Virus record (IMG/VR): IMGVR_UViG_3300025655_000310
Coordinates: 1-22,974 of that record
DNA length: 22,974 nt
From: a virus
Strand: one strand, 5' to 3'
Part shown: piece by piece, positions 6,824 through 14,323 of the stretch
How positions within the stretch are numbered: the stretch's first letter is position 1
Layout of the letters: every line of letters begins with the position of its first letter
Notes under the pieces: generated by a model
Database searches by the model: none
What the model saw: the letters and a program-made list of their open reading frames with translations, nothing else
What the model was told of the DNA's origin: nothing
Program-made: the position numbers and the translations under genes

Positions 6824-8015
6824 AGTACTTTCCTTTATGAGGATTATCTAAATGGTAAGTCACGTTGTACCTAATTCCGTCCAGTAAGTGATTCCAGTCA
6901 TCTATGTACAATTTGCTTGCTCTATCTGAATAGGTGTAGTTATTTAATTCCTTTGCTAAATTACTACTTTCTGGTGAAACAACCAACTTATAGTCTAACA
7001 ACATTTGAACACCGCTCTCGATTGTGCCTTTTTTGACCGCTTGTATATTTGCACCTCTACTTTTTAGGTCGGCAATAAGTCGCGGCTCAGCACTATCTGC
7101 AATGATTAAGCGTTTGTCTGTGATTGCATTTAGTCGCTCACTAAGAACGTTGGTCTGTAAACCTTTCTCATAAATACACTCCCTTAAATATATCACCCTT
7201 TTAGTCTTATCTATTGCTACTTCGGTCAGTGCATCTGGGTCAATACTAAAACCAAAGTCAAGCCCGAAACTAGTCTGTAATCCGTCTGGGTTAAAGTCGC
7301 CAAATTCCCAATTCTGGAATACAACGCCCTCTGCCTTATCTAGCCAGCCCCCCATAATCTTATGTTCAAACTTGCTTAGATTGGTTCGCTTTAAACGCTC
7401 GATGTCCTTAATGTAGCTAGGGCTTAGATTGGTAGAGTTGTCTAGGTATGTCGTATGTATGTAATTCACGTCCTCCTTAGTTCCGTTCCAACCACCCGAA
7501 ACGCCACGCTCCTGGAAGAACCTGCGATATATCCAATGCTCTTTTGTAGTAGGGTTCATCATTAATATAACGCGGTTCTGTACGCCCTTTTGCCTTACCG
7601 ATAAATTGATAGTGTCGAACTTATCTTCGTCCATAAGTTCCTCCGCTTCGTCTAGTACCCACGTGCTTAATCCTGTAATGGATTTTAGGTTTGCCGTCTG
7701 GTCACCGCTAGAGGTTTTGATACCTCTAAATAGAATCCGCGTGCCAGACTTGCGGTTTATAATCTCATCCTTAGTAACGGCAAAATCACCATCACGCCCT
7801 AGTAGTTCTATTTTCTCCAGGAACTCGGGAATGATACTAATCGCGGCAGACCTTAAAGTGTAACGCGTGAAAAGTATAGTATGCCCACGTTCGTAGCTAA
7901 GCAAAAGCGTAAGCAAGGCAACCCCGAAAGATTTGCCCGACCCACGCCCACCTGTTACTATGCTAAATTTACTATCCGTCCCTAGTAGTTCATATTTCGG
8001 GCTAAGTGTTACCAA
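6816..8015 (-). CDS. terL: Terminase large subunit (packaging ATPase and nuclease)
   Basis: A 399-aa protein with the full terminase layout. Walker A GGRGSGKS is at residues 22-29, Walker B with catalytic carboxylate STWVLDEAEEL at 117-127, and the coupling motif MMNPT at 152-156. The RNase H-like nuclease domain shows acidic positions GLDFGFSID (D253), IIADSAEP (D307) and HLLDGIRY (D379). It cuts concatemeric DNA and pumps it into the prohead at the portal. Length is at the short end for TerL but complete. The start overlaps the small terminase gene by 14 nt and the end overlaps the 52-aa gene, so it belongs to the late unit that begins at 8672. Confidence 0.95.
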   Translation of the reverse strand: MVTLSPKYELLGTDSKFSIVTGGRGSGKSFGVALLTLLLSYERGHTILFTRYTLRSAAISIIPEFLEKIELLGRDGDFAVTKDEIINRKSGTRILFRGIKTSSGDQTANLKSITGLSTWVLDEAEELMDEDKFDTINLSVRQKGVQNRVILMMNPTTKEHWIYRRFFQERGVSGGWNGTKEDVNYIHTTYLDNSTNLSPSYIKDIERLKRTNLSKFEHKIMGGWLDKAEGVVFQNWEFGDFNPDGLQTSFGLDFGFSIDPDALTEVAIDKTKRVIYLRECIYEKGLQTNVLSERLNAITDKRLIIADSAEPRLIADLKSRGANIQAVKKGTIESGVQMLLDYKLVVSPESSNLAKELNNYTYSDRASKLYIDDWNHLLDGIRYNVTYHLDNPHKGKYYV

Positions 8016-8283
8016 ACTGAATGAGGTCTTTAAAGTTTATTGCACCACCGTCTGAGGTGATGTCTAGGCTGTCTTTTGGTTTGCCTACATAGTATTCCAA
8101 AAATAGCTTAATCGCTGGTACGTCACCTGTGCTTGCTACCTCTTTTAGCTTTACTATTACGTCCACAACGTCATCAATGGTTGCCGCTTGTTTAAGTGCA
8201 TCCTTATACTCGTTCTTACGTCTGTCTATGCCACCAGTTGCCTTAGTGCTATTGCCTCCGTTATTTCGTCTGTTATCATTCAA
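8002..8283 (-). CDS. terS: Probable terminase small subunit
   Basis: A 93-aa protein: a polar, Asn/Arg-rich N-terminus (MNDNRRNNGGNSTKATGG), a helical middle (DDVVDVIVKLKEVASTGDVP) and AIKLFLEYYVGKP at about 57-69. The last element, 'A-x-K-x-x-x-E...-Y-x-x-GKP', is typical of small terminase-like DNA-recognition proteins that count the number of prior steps in oligomer helices. It directly precedes and overlaps terL, the standard position. No classical helix-turn-helix is obvious, so the call leans on position and this motif. Confidence 0.75.
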   Translation of the reverse strand: MNDNRRNNGGNSTKATGGIDRRKNEYKDALKQAATIDDVVDVIVKLKEVASTGDVPAIKLFLEYYVGKPKDSLDITSDGGAINFKDLIQFGNT

Positions 8284-8303
8284 TGTGTTTGCAATTATTG
8301 ATT

Positions 8304-8672
8304 TTACTTATACTTACTAGCTATACTATCAATTGCCATTATAAGCTGCGACCATGCACTAGCACCGCAAGTCCTGCAAGGTGATACGTTGGTCTGCCTT
8401 ATTGAATTATAGGTGTCCTCTATTAATGTCATATCGTCATCCTTGAGCGTGTTACCGTTCCACTCTTTGCCCCATTGTTCCCAGCTTTGGAATTGCTCTT
8501 GTGTCATTTCGTCTTTAACCGAGTTGTAAGGGATTAGCTTGTTAAGCTTGTTCTGTCGCTTCTTACATGATTCACATGGTTCAATGCCTGCCCATTTAGT
8601 AACCTTTGCGATTGTATCGCCTAGACCCTTAGAGGCTGGCTTGGTTGCTTTCTTTTTCTTAGGTGTTGCCAT
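8304..8672 (-). CDS. Conserved CxxC protein upstream of the terminase genes (122 aa)
   Basis: Function unknown. The N-terminus is Lys-rich (MATPKKKKATKPASKGLGDT). Residues 33-36 form CESC followed by KKRQNKLNKLIPY, and a second pair CRTC occurs at 99-102, so it probably binds a metal ion with four cysteines. The GLGDTIAKVTK...C..CKKRQ..LN pattern is familiar to me from small proteins next to terminase genes of Bacteroidota phages. It is the first gene of the packaging block and its ATG lies 4 nt behind late promoter 4. It might be DNA-binding or a head accessory protein; neither is shown. Confidence 0.65.
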   Translation of the reverse strand: MATPKKKKATKPASKGLGDTIAKVTKWAGIEPCESCKKRQNKLNKLIPYNSVKDEMTQEQFQSWEQWGKEWNGNTLKDDDMTLIEDTYNSIRQTNVSPCRTCGASAWSQLIMAIDSIASKYK

Positions 8673-8676
8673 ATTA

Positions 8677-8706
8677 TATTAACGTTAAAGTGTGGTTTTT
8701 TGTTTT
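8677..8706 (-). promoter_or_regulatory. Candidate phage late (ECF-type) promoter 4, for the packaging block
   Basis: Minus strand AAAAC (8706-8702), exactly 17 nt, CGTTAATA (8684-8677), 4 nt, ATG at 8672. It lies directly after the stop codon of the sigma-like gene and its -35 box touches it, so a promoter of the class the sigma may recognise follows the sigma gene itself. Confidence 0.75.
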
Positions 8707-9184
8707 ATATCTCCCCATTTTTTAATTGCTCATAAGCCTGTTTTAAATCCTTGCGCTCGCTTAATTCCTCCTTTGCAGCCTTTACCTTAGACCAAAGTTT
8801 ATACGCGCTGTAACCCATTTTCCGTGCCGAGCTGCGCACCGTGTAATCCATGTTAATCATTACCGCTTTACTCGTGCTAGGGTCACCTAAATCGCTTAGT
8901 GCCTTTTGCATCAAAACCTCTATGCAGTCGCTATCGGTTTCTTCGGTGCTTACATCAATGTAGTCTAGCGTGGTTTGCTTTTTAGTACGTCGTAGTTCGT
9001 CTATAAATAGATTGTGGATAGTTCTGTAAACGTAACGCTTATTCCAGCTAGGAGGGTTGCGCTCGTATATTTTTAAATACATATCCTGCACCAAATCATC
9101 TGCTAGTAAATGACAGCCGCAAATGGTAAAGGCTAGGTTTCGCCAGTAGGTATCTAGTTCGGCTAGTTTTAAAAGCTGCTGCAT
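8705..9184 (-). CDS. ECF-like RNA polymerase sigma factor, candidate late-gene activator
   Basis: A 159-aa protein. Residues ~12-66 resemble sigma region 2: LADDLVQDMYLKIYE (27-41) and then YVYRTIHNLFIDELRR (51-66), which matches the 'YRIARNLxxDxLRR' core that binds RNA polymerase and melts the -10 box. A C-terminal part at ~108-140 (MINMDYTVRSSARKMGYSAY...KAAKEEL) fits a degenerate region 4 helix-turn-helix for the -35 box. Length suits the two-domain ECF class. No anti-sigma factor is seen. It overlaps the VRR-NUC gene by 16 nt, at the end of the DNA metabolism block and immediately before the first late unit of the packaging/tail block. I infer that it directs the AAC-N17-CGTTAATA promoters. 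Confidence 0.8.
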   Translation of the reverse strand: MQQLLKLAELDTYWRNLAFTICGCHLLADDLVQDMYLKIYERNPPSWNKRYVYRTIHNLFIDELRRTKKQTTLDYIDVSTEETDSDCIEVLMQKALSDLGDPSTSKAVMINMDYTVRSSARKMGYSAYKLWSKVKAAKEELSERKDLKQAYEQLKNGEI

Positions 9185-9516
9185 AGTATTGTAATTATGT
9201 GTTTAAATTCCTCAACGCTGCGAACTAAATAGTAACTAAATCCTTGCGCTTCAATTAATGACTGCCATTGCTTTTGCTTTGCGGATTGCGTTCCCTTTGC
9301 TGTTTTCCATTCAATCATAAAAGCTTTGCCGCTTAGGTACAAAACCATATCGGATCGCCCCTTTTGCAAACCCATTGCTTTATTCTTTGCGCCCTCTATT
9401 ACATTGCGGCTGTTGTTGTGGTTGTAATTAAGCAAGCCGCGTAAGTGTGGGTAAGTGTTATGAAACCAACGATAGGCGTCTGCTTGTAGTCTGTCCTCTC
9501 CGCTTGGTAAACTCAT
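9169..9516 (-). CDS. VRR-NUC family nuclease (small, stand-alone)
   Basis: A 115-aa single-domain nuclease of the PD-(D/E)XK fold. The core GLQKGRSDMVLYLSGKAFMI with EWKTAKGTQSAKQKQW follows: D56, E69-x-K71 and Q83 are the predicted metal and catalytic residues. The C-terminal GFSYYLVRSVEEF matches the usual ending of the family. Stand-alone phage VRR-NUC proteins are thought to act as structure-specific nucleases, for example on recombination junctions. It starts inside the stop region of the upstream 71-aa gene (4-nt overlap) and overlaps the sigma gene, so it is part of one operon. Confidence 0.85.
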   Translation of the reverse strand: MSLPSGEDRLQADAYRWFHNTYPHLRGLLNYNHNNSRNVIEGAKNKAMGLQKGRSDMVLYLSGKAFMIEWKTAKGTQSAKQKQWQSLIEAQGFSYYLVRSVEEFKHIITILCSSF

Positions 9517-9728
9517 AAATTTAAAGCAAAATCTTCAGCCTCTTCTATTGTTTCAAAATAGCCATCGTGCATCTTAATGTAAAAAGGACACAAAGGCGTT
9601 TCGGCTACCACCTCGTAACCTTGTGCTTTGTGCGTTATGTTGTAATAGCTAGGTGGAATATATCCAAAATATGCAGCGGCTAAATAAATAAAGTAGCCTA
9701 TTGCTATGCTTGTTAGTATTAGTGTCAT
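9513..9728 (-). CDS. Small membrane-anchored protein, 71 aa, unknown function
   Basis: Not recognised. Residues 1-24 (MTLILTSIAIGYFIYLAAAY...) form one hydrophobic segment, so it is probably anchored in the inner membrane with the rest outside or in the cytoplasm. The tail has FYIKMHDGYFETIEEAEDFA, which looks like a short beta-alpha element. It is preceded by a host-type promoter-like sequence and overlaps the nuclease gene by 4 nt. No lipobox is present. Confidence 0.65.
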   Translation of the reverse strand: MTLILTSIAIGYFIYLAAAYFGYIPPSYYNITHKAQGYEVVAETPLCPFYIKMHDGYFETIEEAEDFALNL

Positions 9729-9748
9729 GTCGTTTTCTTTTAGTTAGC

Positions 9749-9777
9749 GCAATATACACCTTTATTTTAATATGCAA
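9749..9777 (-). promoter_or_regulatory. Possible host-type promoter for the 9728-8705 gene group
   Basis: Minus strand TTG (9777-9775), 18 nt, TATATTGC (9756-9749), about 20 nt before the ATG at 9728. The -7 box departs from TAnnTTTG in its last three bases, so it is a moderate match. If real it would drive the nuclease and sigma genes separately from the interrupted helicase. Confidence 0.4.
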
Positions 9778-9787
9778 GTAAAAAACG

Positions 9788-11230
9788 TTATTTATTTCTT
9801 AACTGCATTTGATACTCCACCCACTTAGGTGAATATCCTTTGTATTTAGCGTAATCTTTTAGTTGCTCTTTGTTTTGCAAATTGTAAAATATCCAGTTTT
9901 TAGAGTAACCTTTTGCCGTTGCAAGCTGTTCTAGTTCCTCAAAACTTGCGCCCTGTGCTGCTTGCTTTACTTGGTCATATGAAAGTAGTCGCAATTCAGC
10001 TATTACCCTTTCCTGTATTTCTGCTTTGCTAGGCGGGAATACATGACCGCAATACTCGCACTCCTTTGCTTGTGTCGAAAGATACGCGTTGCAATTAGGA
10101 CATTCCTTTATAGGGCTAACTCCTAAACTTTTACGCGCTCGCTTTGGCGGCTGTAAAGACCATTCCCTATCCTGTTCCCAAAATCCATGCGTGGCTATGT
10201 TGTTTCCAAAATCTAGGATAGTGAAGGTGCTTTTAGTGGGTGTGGTTCTGCTTCCTCTACCTACCATTTGTAGGAATAAAGGCAGCGACTTGGTAGCGCG
10301 GTAAAGTATCACCACCTCGATAGTCGGCTCATCAAAACCAGCCGTTAGTATTCCCATGTTACTAAGTAGCGCGTTGGGTGTTTCCTTAAACCATTGCAGC
10401 GTTTCCCTACGTTCCTTTGTTGAGGTATTGCCGTCTAGGTGCTTAGCGGGAAGCCCCTTATCTTTAAGCGATTGCACTAGGGTCTTGCTACTTTCAATGC
10501 TACTTGCGAAAATGATAGCTTTCTGATTAGGCGTGTGCTTAATGTAGTTTTCATAAACCCCGTGATACAACTTAATCTCATCCATCCTTTTGCCGACTTG
10601 CTGGCTATCCCAGTCGCAGCCTTTGGTTTTCACCCCACTTAGGTCTATGCTTATGCCGTAAGACTTTGGGCGCGCTAGTTTGCCTAACTCGATTAGGCGC
10701 GAAACCTGTGCAACCTCCACCATTGACTGGTAAAATGCGTCCAGCGCGGGCTGGTTCTTTTCACGGTGTGGGGTTGCCGTTACACCTATCACTATAACAT
10801 GAGGTGGTAGTGCTGCAAGTAGCGTATTAAAATCGCATCGATGGCACTCATCAACTATTACCACATCCAGACCATTAGCGAGCCATTGCGCATATAAGGG
10901 CTTTTTAAAGCGTCTTACAAGCGTTTGTGTCATCGCCACGTATAAACTACCTGCTAGCGTTTTGGGTGCGTAAGAGGGCTTTATGTGAATCGGGCTGAGG
11001 TTAAAATGTTCTAGCGTTCCACCAGCTTGGGTGAGTAGTTCGCTGCGATGCGTTAATATTAGTACGCGCTTTTGGTTTGCTATTATGCGGCTGGTGAGGT
11101 AACTGAACATGACAGTTTTTCCTGCGCCAGATTATGTAGGGGCGCATAGTACCAATCTACTCGCGCCCCCTTTTATTTTATCTCTTAAATCTTGTACGGC
11201 TTGTTCTTGATACGGATATAACTTTATCAT
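9788..11230 (-). pseudogene. SF2 DEAD/DEAH-type helicase interrupted by a stop in Walker A
   Basis: From ATG at 11230 (MIKLYPYQEQAVQDLRDKIK, then GGASRLVLCAPT) the frame meets TAA at 11134-11132, then resumes SGAGKTVMFSYL and stays open for 440 more codons from Met at 11110 to 9788. Helicase motifs after the stop are intact: DECH, VTATPHR, QMVGRGSR, and a C-terminal CPNC...CEYC zinc ribbon. Removing the six bases TAATCT restores APTGAGKT, the canonical motif I. A protein started at 11110 would lack the ATP-binding loop. It would unwind DNA during phage replication or recombination. The frame is otherwise undamaged, so the lesion is recent, suppressed, or a sequence error. An HNH endonuclease gene ends 1 nt before the ATG. 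Confidence 0.8.
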
Positions 11231-11231
11231 T

Positions 11232-11639
11232 TTAAATGTTATCAGTTATATTTTTGATGCAGTATTTGTTCCTTTCATCAAAAGCGCCATTATCAAAAGC
11301 GTGTCTCATGTTTTCTTTGTTAGTCATCCACTCTAAATTAGAAACTTTATTATCTAACTTATCCATGTTTATATGATTTACTGTAGGTTTATTTTCTGGA
11401 TTAGGTATAAATGTTTCCGCTACCAATCTATGAACTGATTTAGTATATTTTTTAGATGCTAACGATAAATAAACACGCTTATAACCTTTTTTATTAAAAC
11501 CAGCTTTTAATATGGTTTGAGAAAAGTTAGCAACCCTACCATCTTTATAAATAGTTTGCGACTTCTTTCTTCTTATTCTTCCTAAATCGCTCGCCTCATA
11601 ATAGCCAGCAAAAGAGGGTATGTCTTTCCATTTTTCCAT
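11232..11639 (-). CDS. HNH homing endonuclease with NUMOD4 domain (free-standing)
   Basis: A 135-aa protein. Residues 1-30 (MEKWKDIPSFAGYYEASDLG, RIRRKKS) are a NUMOD4 DNA-binding motif. Residues 68-115 include SVHRLVAETFIPNPENKPTV then NHINMDKLDNKVSNLEWMT, an HNH_3 catalytic core with H70, N88-H89 and the NLEW signature. It would cut a related, endonuclease-free phage to copy itself. It is clearly richer in A+T than its neighbours and sits between a 23-codon remnant of the helicase start (11748-11677) and the second helicase start (11230). A TATATTTA box lies just upstream of its ATG. Confidence 0.9.
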   Translation of the reverse strand: MEKWKDIPSFAGYYEASDLGRIRRKKSQTIYKDGRVANFSQTILKAGFNKKGYKRVYLSLASKKYTKSVHRLVAETFIPNPENKPTVNHINMDKLDNKVSNLEWMTNKENMRHAFDNGAFDERNKYCIKNITDNI

Positions 11640-11676
11640 AGTATAAATATACGATTTTTTATTTAATTAATAACGA

Positions 11677-11748
11677 TTATTTCCCTTGCGCTATTTCCTG
11701 CCTTAGTTCTTTTACTGCTTGTTCTTGGTATGGGTAGAGATTAATCAT
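11677..11748 (-). pseudogene. Remnant 5' end of the helicase gene (23 codons)
   Basis: ATG at 11748 opens MINLYPYQEQAVKELRQEIA then QGK and a TAA at 11679-11677. It aligns residue for residue with the start of the downstream helicase (MIKLYPYQEQAVQDLRDKIK) but with many synonymous and some amino acid changes. It is cut off just where the helicase continues toward its ATP-binding loop. Its ATG overlaps the stop of the upstream 43-aa gene, as a real operon start would. I read it as the original 5' end, displaced when the homing endonuclease arrived. Confidence 0.75.
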
Positions 11749-11872
11749 TCTCTAAATCTGATACAACTTCAACTCTTTCAAAGCATCCGCAATTATGACC
11801 GCAACTATCCATGAAACATCCATTTCCATCGTTTCCTGTGCACTCTCCTATGTATTTGTATTTCTTTACCAT
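11741..11872 (-). CDS. Small Cys-rich protein, 43 aa, unknown function
   Basis: Not recognised. ATG at 11872-11870, TAA at 11743-11741. The product starts MVKKYKYIGECTGNDGNGCF and continues MDSCGHNCGCFERVEVV; five cysteines (11, 19, 24, 28, 30) and H26 could hold one zinc ion. The stop overlaps the start of the helicase remnant by 8 nt, which supports translation of both in the ancestral operon. The upstream 20-45 nt carry a 27-bp dyad. A zinc-binding accessory to replication is conceivable, but only the position suggests it. Confidence 0.6.
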   Translation of the reverse strand: MVKKYKYIGECTGNDGNGCFMDSCGHNCGCFERVEVVSDLEND

Positions 11873-11890
11873 TTGTTAAGTTTTTAATCG

Positions 11891-11917
11891 GTTGTTAATA
11901 GTATTACTATTGACAAC
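11891..11917. promoter_or_regulatory. 27-bp near-perfect dyad, possible operator
   Basis: GTTGTTAATAGT (11891-11902), ATT, ACTATTGACAAC (11906-11917) pair at 11 of 12 positions. It lies 19 nt upstream of the 43-aa gene. No T-run follows on the minus strand, so it is not an intrinsic terminator; a protein-binding site is more likely. Confidence 0.4.
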
Positions 11918-11939
11918 CTCGCAGCCCTTTGATAGTGCG

Positions 11940-12055
11940 GGTTACAAGGTTACAATAGAAACTCTAAAAGTTTTATATATTTTATATATAGTTGGTGCAA
12001 AAAAATGTTTTCCCATATAGAAGTTTTCGCCTTTTTTAGGTGTAACATTGTAACC
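11940..12055. other. Candidate replication origin: GGTTACAA iterons flanking an A+T-rich core
   Basis: The 198 nt between the primase gene (12071) and the 43-aa gene (11872) hold no convincing gene. GGTTACAA occurs twice in tandem (11940-11947, 11948-11955) and again inverted at 12048-12055, with a related TGTAAC at 12041-12046. Between them is an A+T-rich core (about 11970-11990, TTTTATATATTTTATATATA). Repeats in both orientations around an easily melted core next to the primase-helicase gene is a common origin layout. Function is inferred only. Confidence 0.4.
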
Positions 12056-12070
12056 GTTGCTACCATTGGG

Positions 12071-14323
12071 CTAATTGCCGTAAGGTTGCCAACTCGGATT
12101 GATAACCTCACCTATTTTTTGCACTAGATAACCTCCTTTTGTATTTCCGTCAACTTTTTTGTGCGATTTTTCGTACCCCAACTTTTTAAGCACCGAACCA
12201 AATTTGTAAACGTTCAGAGGTATTTTGGTCATACTTCGCGCTTGAATATAGTTTACTATTTCCGTTGTCGATAAAAACTCACCGTTAAACGAGTCAGTAG
12301 GAAGCGTAAAATACTGCATAATTAATTCTTCCTCTGGGCTTGGCGTTTCGTTTAGTGTCGTGTAAGACTGCAATAATGCTATATCCTCTTTGCTAAGCAT
12401 CCAGTCCTCACCTACTTGCTGCCATTCGCGGTAAAGTTCCATAAATAGTTCATTCTTATCTATGCGCGCCAAAGCTGCAAAGTCGATGCTGCTAACTCTC
12501 AAAGGAATTATACGCCTGTTACCTGTGGGGTCGTTTATAATTTCGTCATCGTTGCTAGTGCCAGCCAAAACGGCATACCGCTTTATATCCTCGTTGCGTT
12601 TTCCGTACGGTGGTCGTATATTAAAGAACTGCTTGCTCGAAAGGTTCTTTAGTTTCTTAGCGTCCTTTTTAGACTTGCCGCCAAACTCATCATCTAGCAA
12701 AAGAATCTTTTGCGTCATAAGCAATTCGTCATCTTTGCCTTTGTCTAGTTCGGTTTCACCATAGTATCGCATTAAATCTTCTGGCAAAAGGTTACGGAAA
12801 AACTTAGTTTTGCTAGTTCCTTGACCGCCTGTAAGTACCAAAATAAGTAGTGAGTAAGTGCCGTTCATTGCGCTAATCATTCCTAGTAACCATTTTTTAA
12901 GATATACTTCTAAATAGTCGCTACCGCCTTGCTCGTGTTTTATAGCCTTGCATAATGCAGCAAAGTTGCCGTTACTTGTCCTGTGCTTATTGCGTTCAAA
13001 GTATGCTAGGAATGGGTGGTAGCTTGTAACCTTTTCACTCCTTACAATCAGCTCAAAGCGTTGCTGCGTTATCTTGTCGTTAACAACCTTTAGCGCATCA
13101 ATATAGAGGTTATTCCAATCGCGCTCGCGCATATCTTCGCCCTCATATTCGTAGTGCATTGTTACTTCATTAAACTTCAAAGGCAGACCCTCTACAAAGA
13201 TTTCTAAATCCGTAAGGACATCACCTGTGTTTTGGTTTAGTTCCGTTTCTGTTAGTTCTAAGACCTGCTCGGCAACCTCTCTAATACTTACTTCATCATA
13301 CCCCTTTTGCTCAACTAGAAAGCGCTCCGCATCTTTTACAGCATCCTCTTTGGTCGCAGCCCCGCCGTTCGTGTTCACAGCCTTGACCCGTTGCTTTACC
13401 ACGCTTTCAATGTCGCGCGTCTTTGGTGTCTTAATTTCCACGCCTGCATCCTTGGCTAAATATAAAAGCGTGCCTATGCTCACATCTGAATACTGGGCTT
13501 TGCTCACCGCTGCATATTGGTCGTCGCATTTCTTGCCGTCGTACTTCGCGCTGTTTTGGCTCACTAAGTGAAACAGGTCTAGACCTTTTTGCCCTCCGTA
13601 GTGATTTGAAAGCGCCATAGCGCATCTAAGCCAGTCATAATAGTCTGGACATATGTCATAACCATTTTGCGCTATCTGCTGCCATACGTGGTCTAAATCC
13701 TCTGAGGTGTGGATATACGTGGCGCGGTTCGGGTTTGGCTTCTCCTCTTTTTTAAGGTAGGTCTTAAACGTCTTTGAACGTGCGTTGTAGTATAAATCTG
13801 GGTCATAGCTTACAAACCTAAAACGGCTCACGTCCTTACAACTTTTATCTATAATTACACCGTACTCGTTAGCGAAGTGCCTTTCAAGCCCTAAGAACGC
13901 ATCCTTATGACGTTTTGGGTCTATCTTAACATAAACTACCATGCCGCCATTTCCGCTTGCGCTTTCGTGTACTGCTTGCGTGTAGCCGTCCTGCATTAAA
14001 CGTACTCGCACGTGGTCTAAACGTAACCCATCTATTTGGTCGTGCTTATCAATGTCAATCGCGATAGTTCCGCTAGGCTCTTTAATTGCATTTGCAGCGC
14101 GCTTTGTAAACGTTCCGCATGGTGTTACGCCCCTAAGCTGGGTCTTATCTATTTTGCCTGTGCGGTATGCCAATACTTCATCTTGCCAAAATCCGTCCTT
14201 TATATTATCAAAGTAGGTTTCTAGTGGTATATCCTGTTCTGGTATGCGTGCTGGCGCAAATTTGCTAGGATCATCTTTTGTCGGGAATCCCTTTGGGAAT
14301 ACTGATATACTAGACATGCTCAA
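12071..14323 (-). CDS. Primase-helicase of the BT4734/VirE type
   Basis: A 750-aa two-part replication protein. Residues 1-190 are a BT4734-like primase domain: TIAIDIDKHD (86-95, catalytic acids), VHESASGNGGMVVYVKI (118-134) and DVSRFRFVSYDP (164-175). A PriCT-like linker (~205-295, DYYDWLRCAMALSNHYGG) follows. Residues ~470-650 are a VirE helicase domain: Walker A LTGGQGTSKTKF (498-508), Walker B KILLLDDEFGG (539-549), AGTSNDDEIINDPTGNRRII with sensor residues. It would make primers and unwind DNA at the phage origin. M3 is an alternative start. It begins inside the DUF3310 gene (14-nt overlap). Confidence 0.9.
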   Translation of the reverse strand: MSMSSISVFPKGFPTKDDPSKFAPARIPEQDIPLETYFDNIKDGFWQDEVLAYRTGKIDKTQLRGVTPCGTFTKRAANAIKEPSGTIAIDIDKHDQIDGLRLDHVRVRLMQDGYTQAVHESASGNGGMVVYVKIDPKRHKDAFLGLERHFANEYGVIIDKSCKDVSRFRFVSYDPDLYYNARSKTFKTYLKKEEKPNPNRATYIHTSEDLDHVWQQIAQNGYDICPDYYDWLRCAMALSNHYGGQKGLDLFHLVSQNSAKYDGKKCDDQYAAVSKAQYSDVSIGTLLYLAKDAGVEIKTPKTRDIESVVKQRVKAVNTNGGAATKEDAVKDAERFLVEQKGYDEVSIREVAEQVLELTETELNQNTGDVLTDLEIFVEGLPLKFNEVTMHYEYEGEDMRERDWNNLYIDALKVVNDKITQQRFELIVRSEKVTSYHPFLAYFERNKHRTSNGNFAALCKAIKHEQGGSDYLEVYLKKWLLGMISAMNGTYSLLILVLTGGQGTSKTKFFRNLLPEDLMRYYGETELDKGKDDELLMTQKILLLDDEFGGKSKKDAKKLKNLSSKQFFNIRPPYGKRNEDIKRYAVLAGTSNDDEIINDPTGNRRIIPLRVSSIDFAALARIDKNELFMELYREWQQVGEDWMLSKEDIALLQSYTTLNETPSPEEELIMQYFTLPTDSFNGEFLSTTEIVNYIQARSMTKIPLNVYKFGSVLKKLGYEKSHKKVDGNTKGGYLVQKIGEVINPSWQPYGN

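Noticed and set aside
7045-7055. TATATTTG on the plus strand within terL
   Set aside because: Inside a conserved coding region with no plus-strand gene following it.
11132-11134. Stop codon reassignment (TAA read as sense) to explain the helicase
   Set aside because: TAA ends many well-supported genes in this window, so a general code change is not tenable.
11230-11748. Group I intron or intein carrying the HNH gene
   Set aside because: The first helicase copy stops before the ATP loop and the second starts again from its own ATG, so no removal of one segment joins the two into a complete helicase. No intron core or intein motif was seen.
11942-12070. Read-through of the primase TAG: 42 further in-frame codons, and a separate 38-codon ORF (12066-11950) in another frame
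   Set aside because: Open frames of this length are expected by chance in such A+T-rich DNA. Two frames are open at once, and the sequence looks like repeats and an origin core rather than protein.
13227-13571. 114-codon plus-strand open frame
   Set aside because: Ser/Cys-rich shadow of the primase-helicase gene, which has clear motifs in this stretch.
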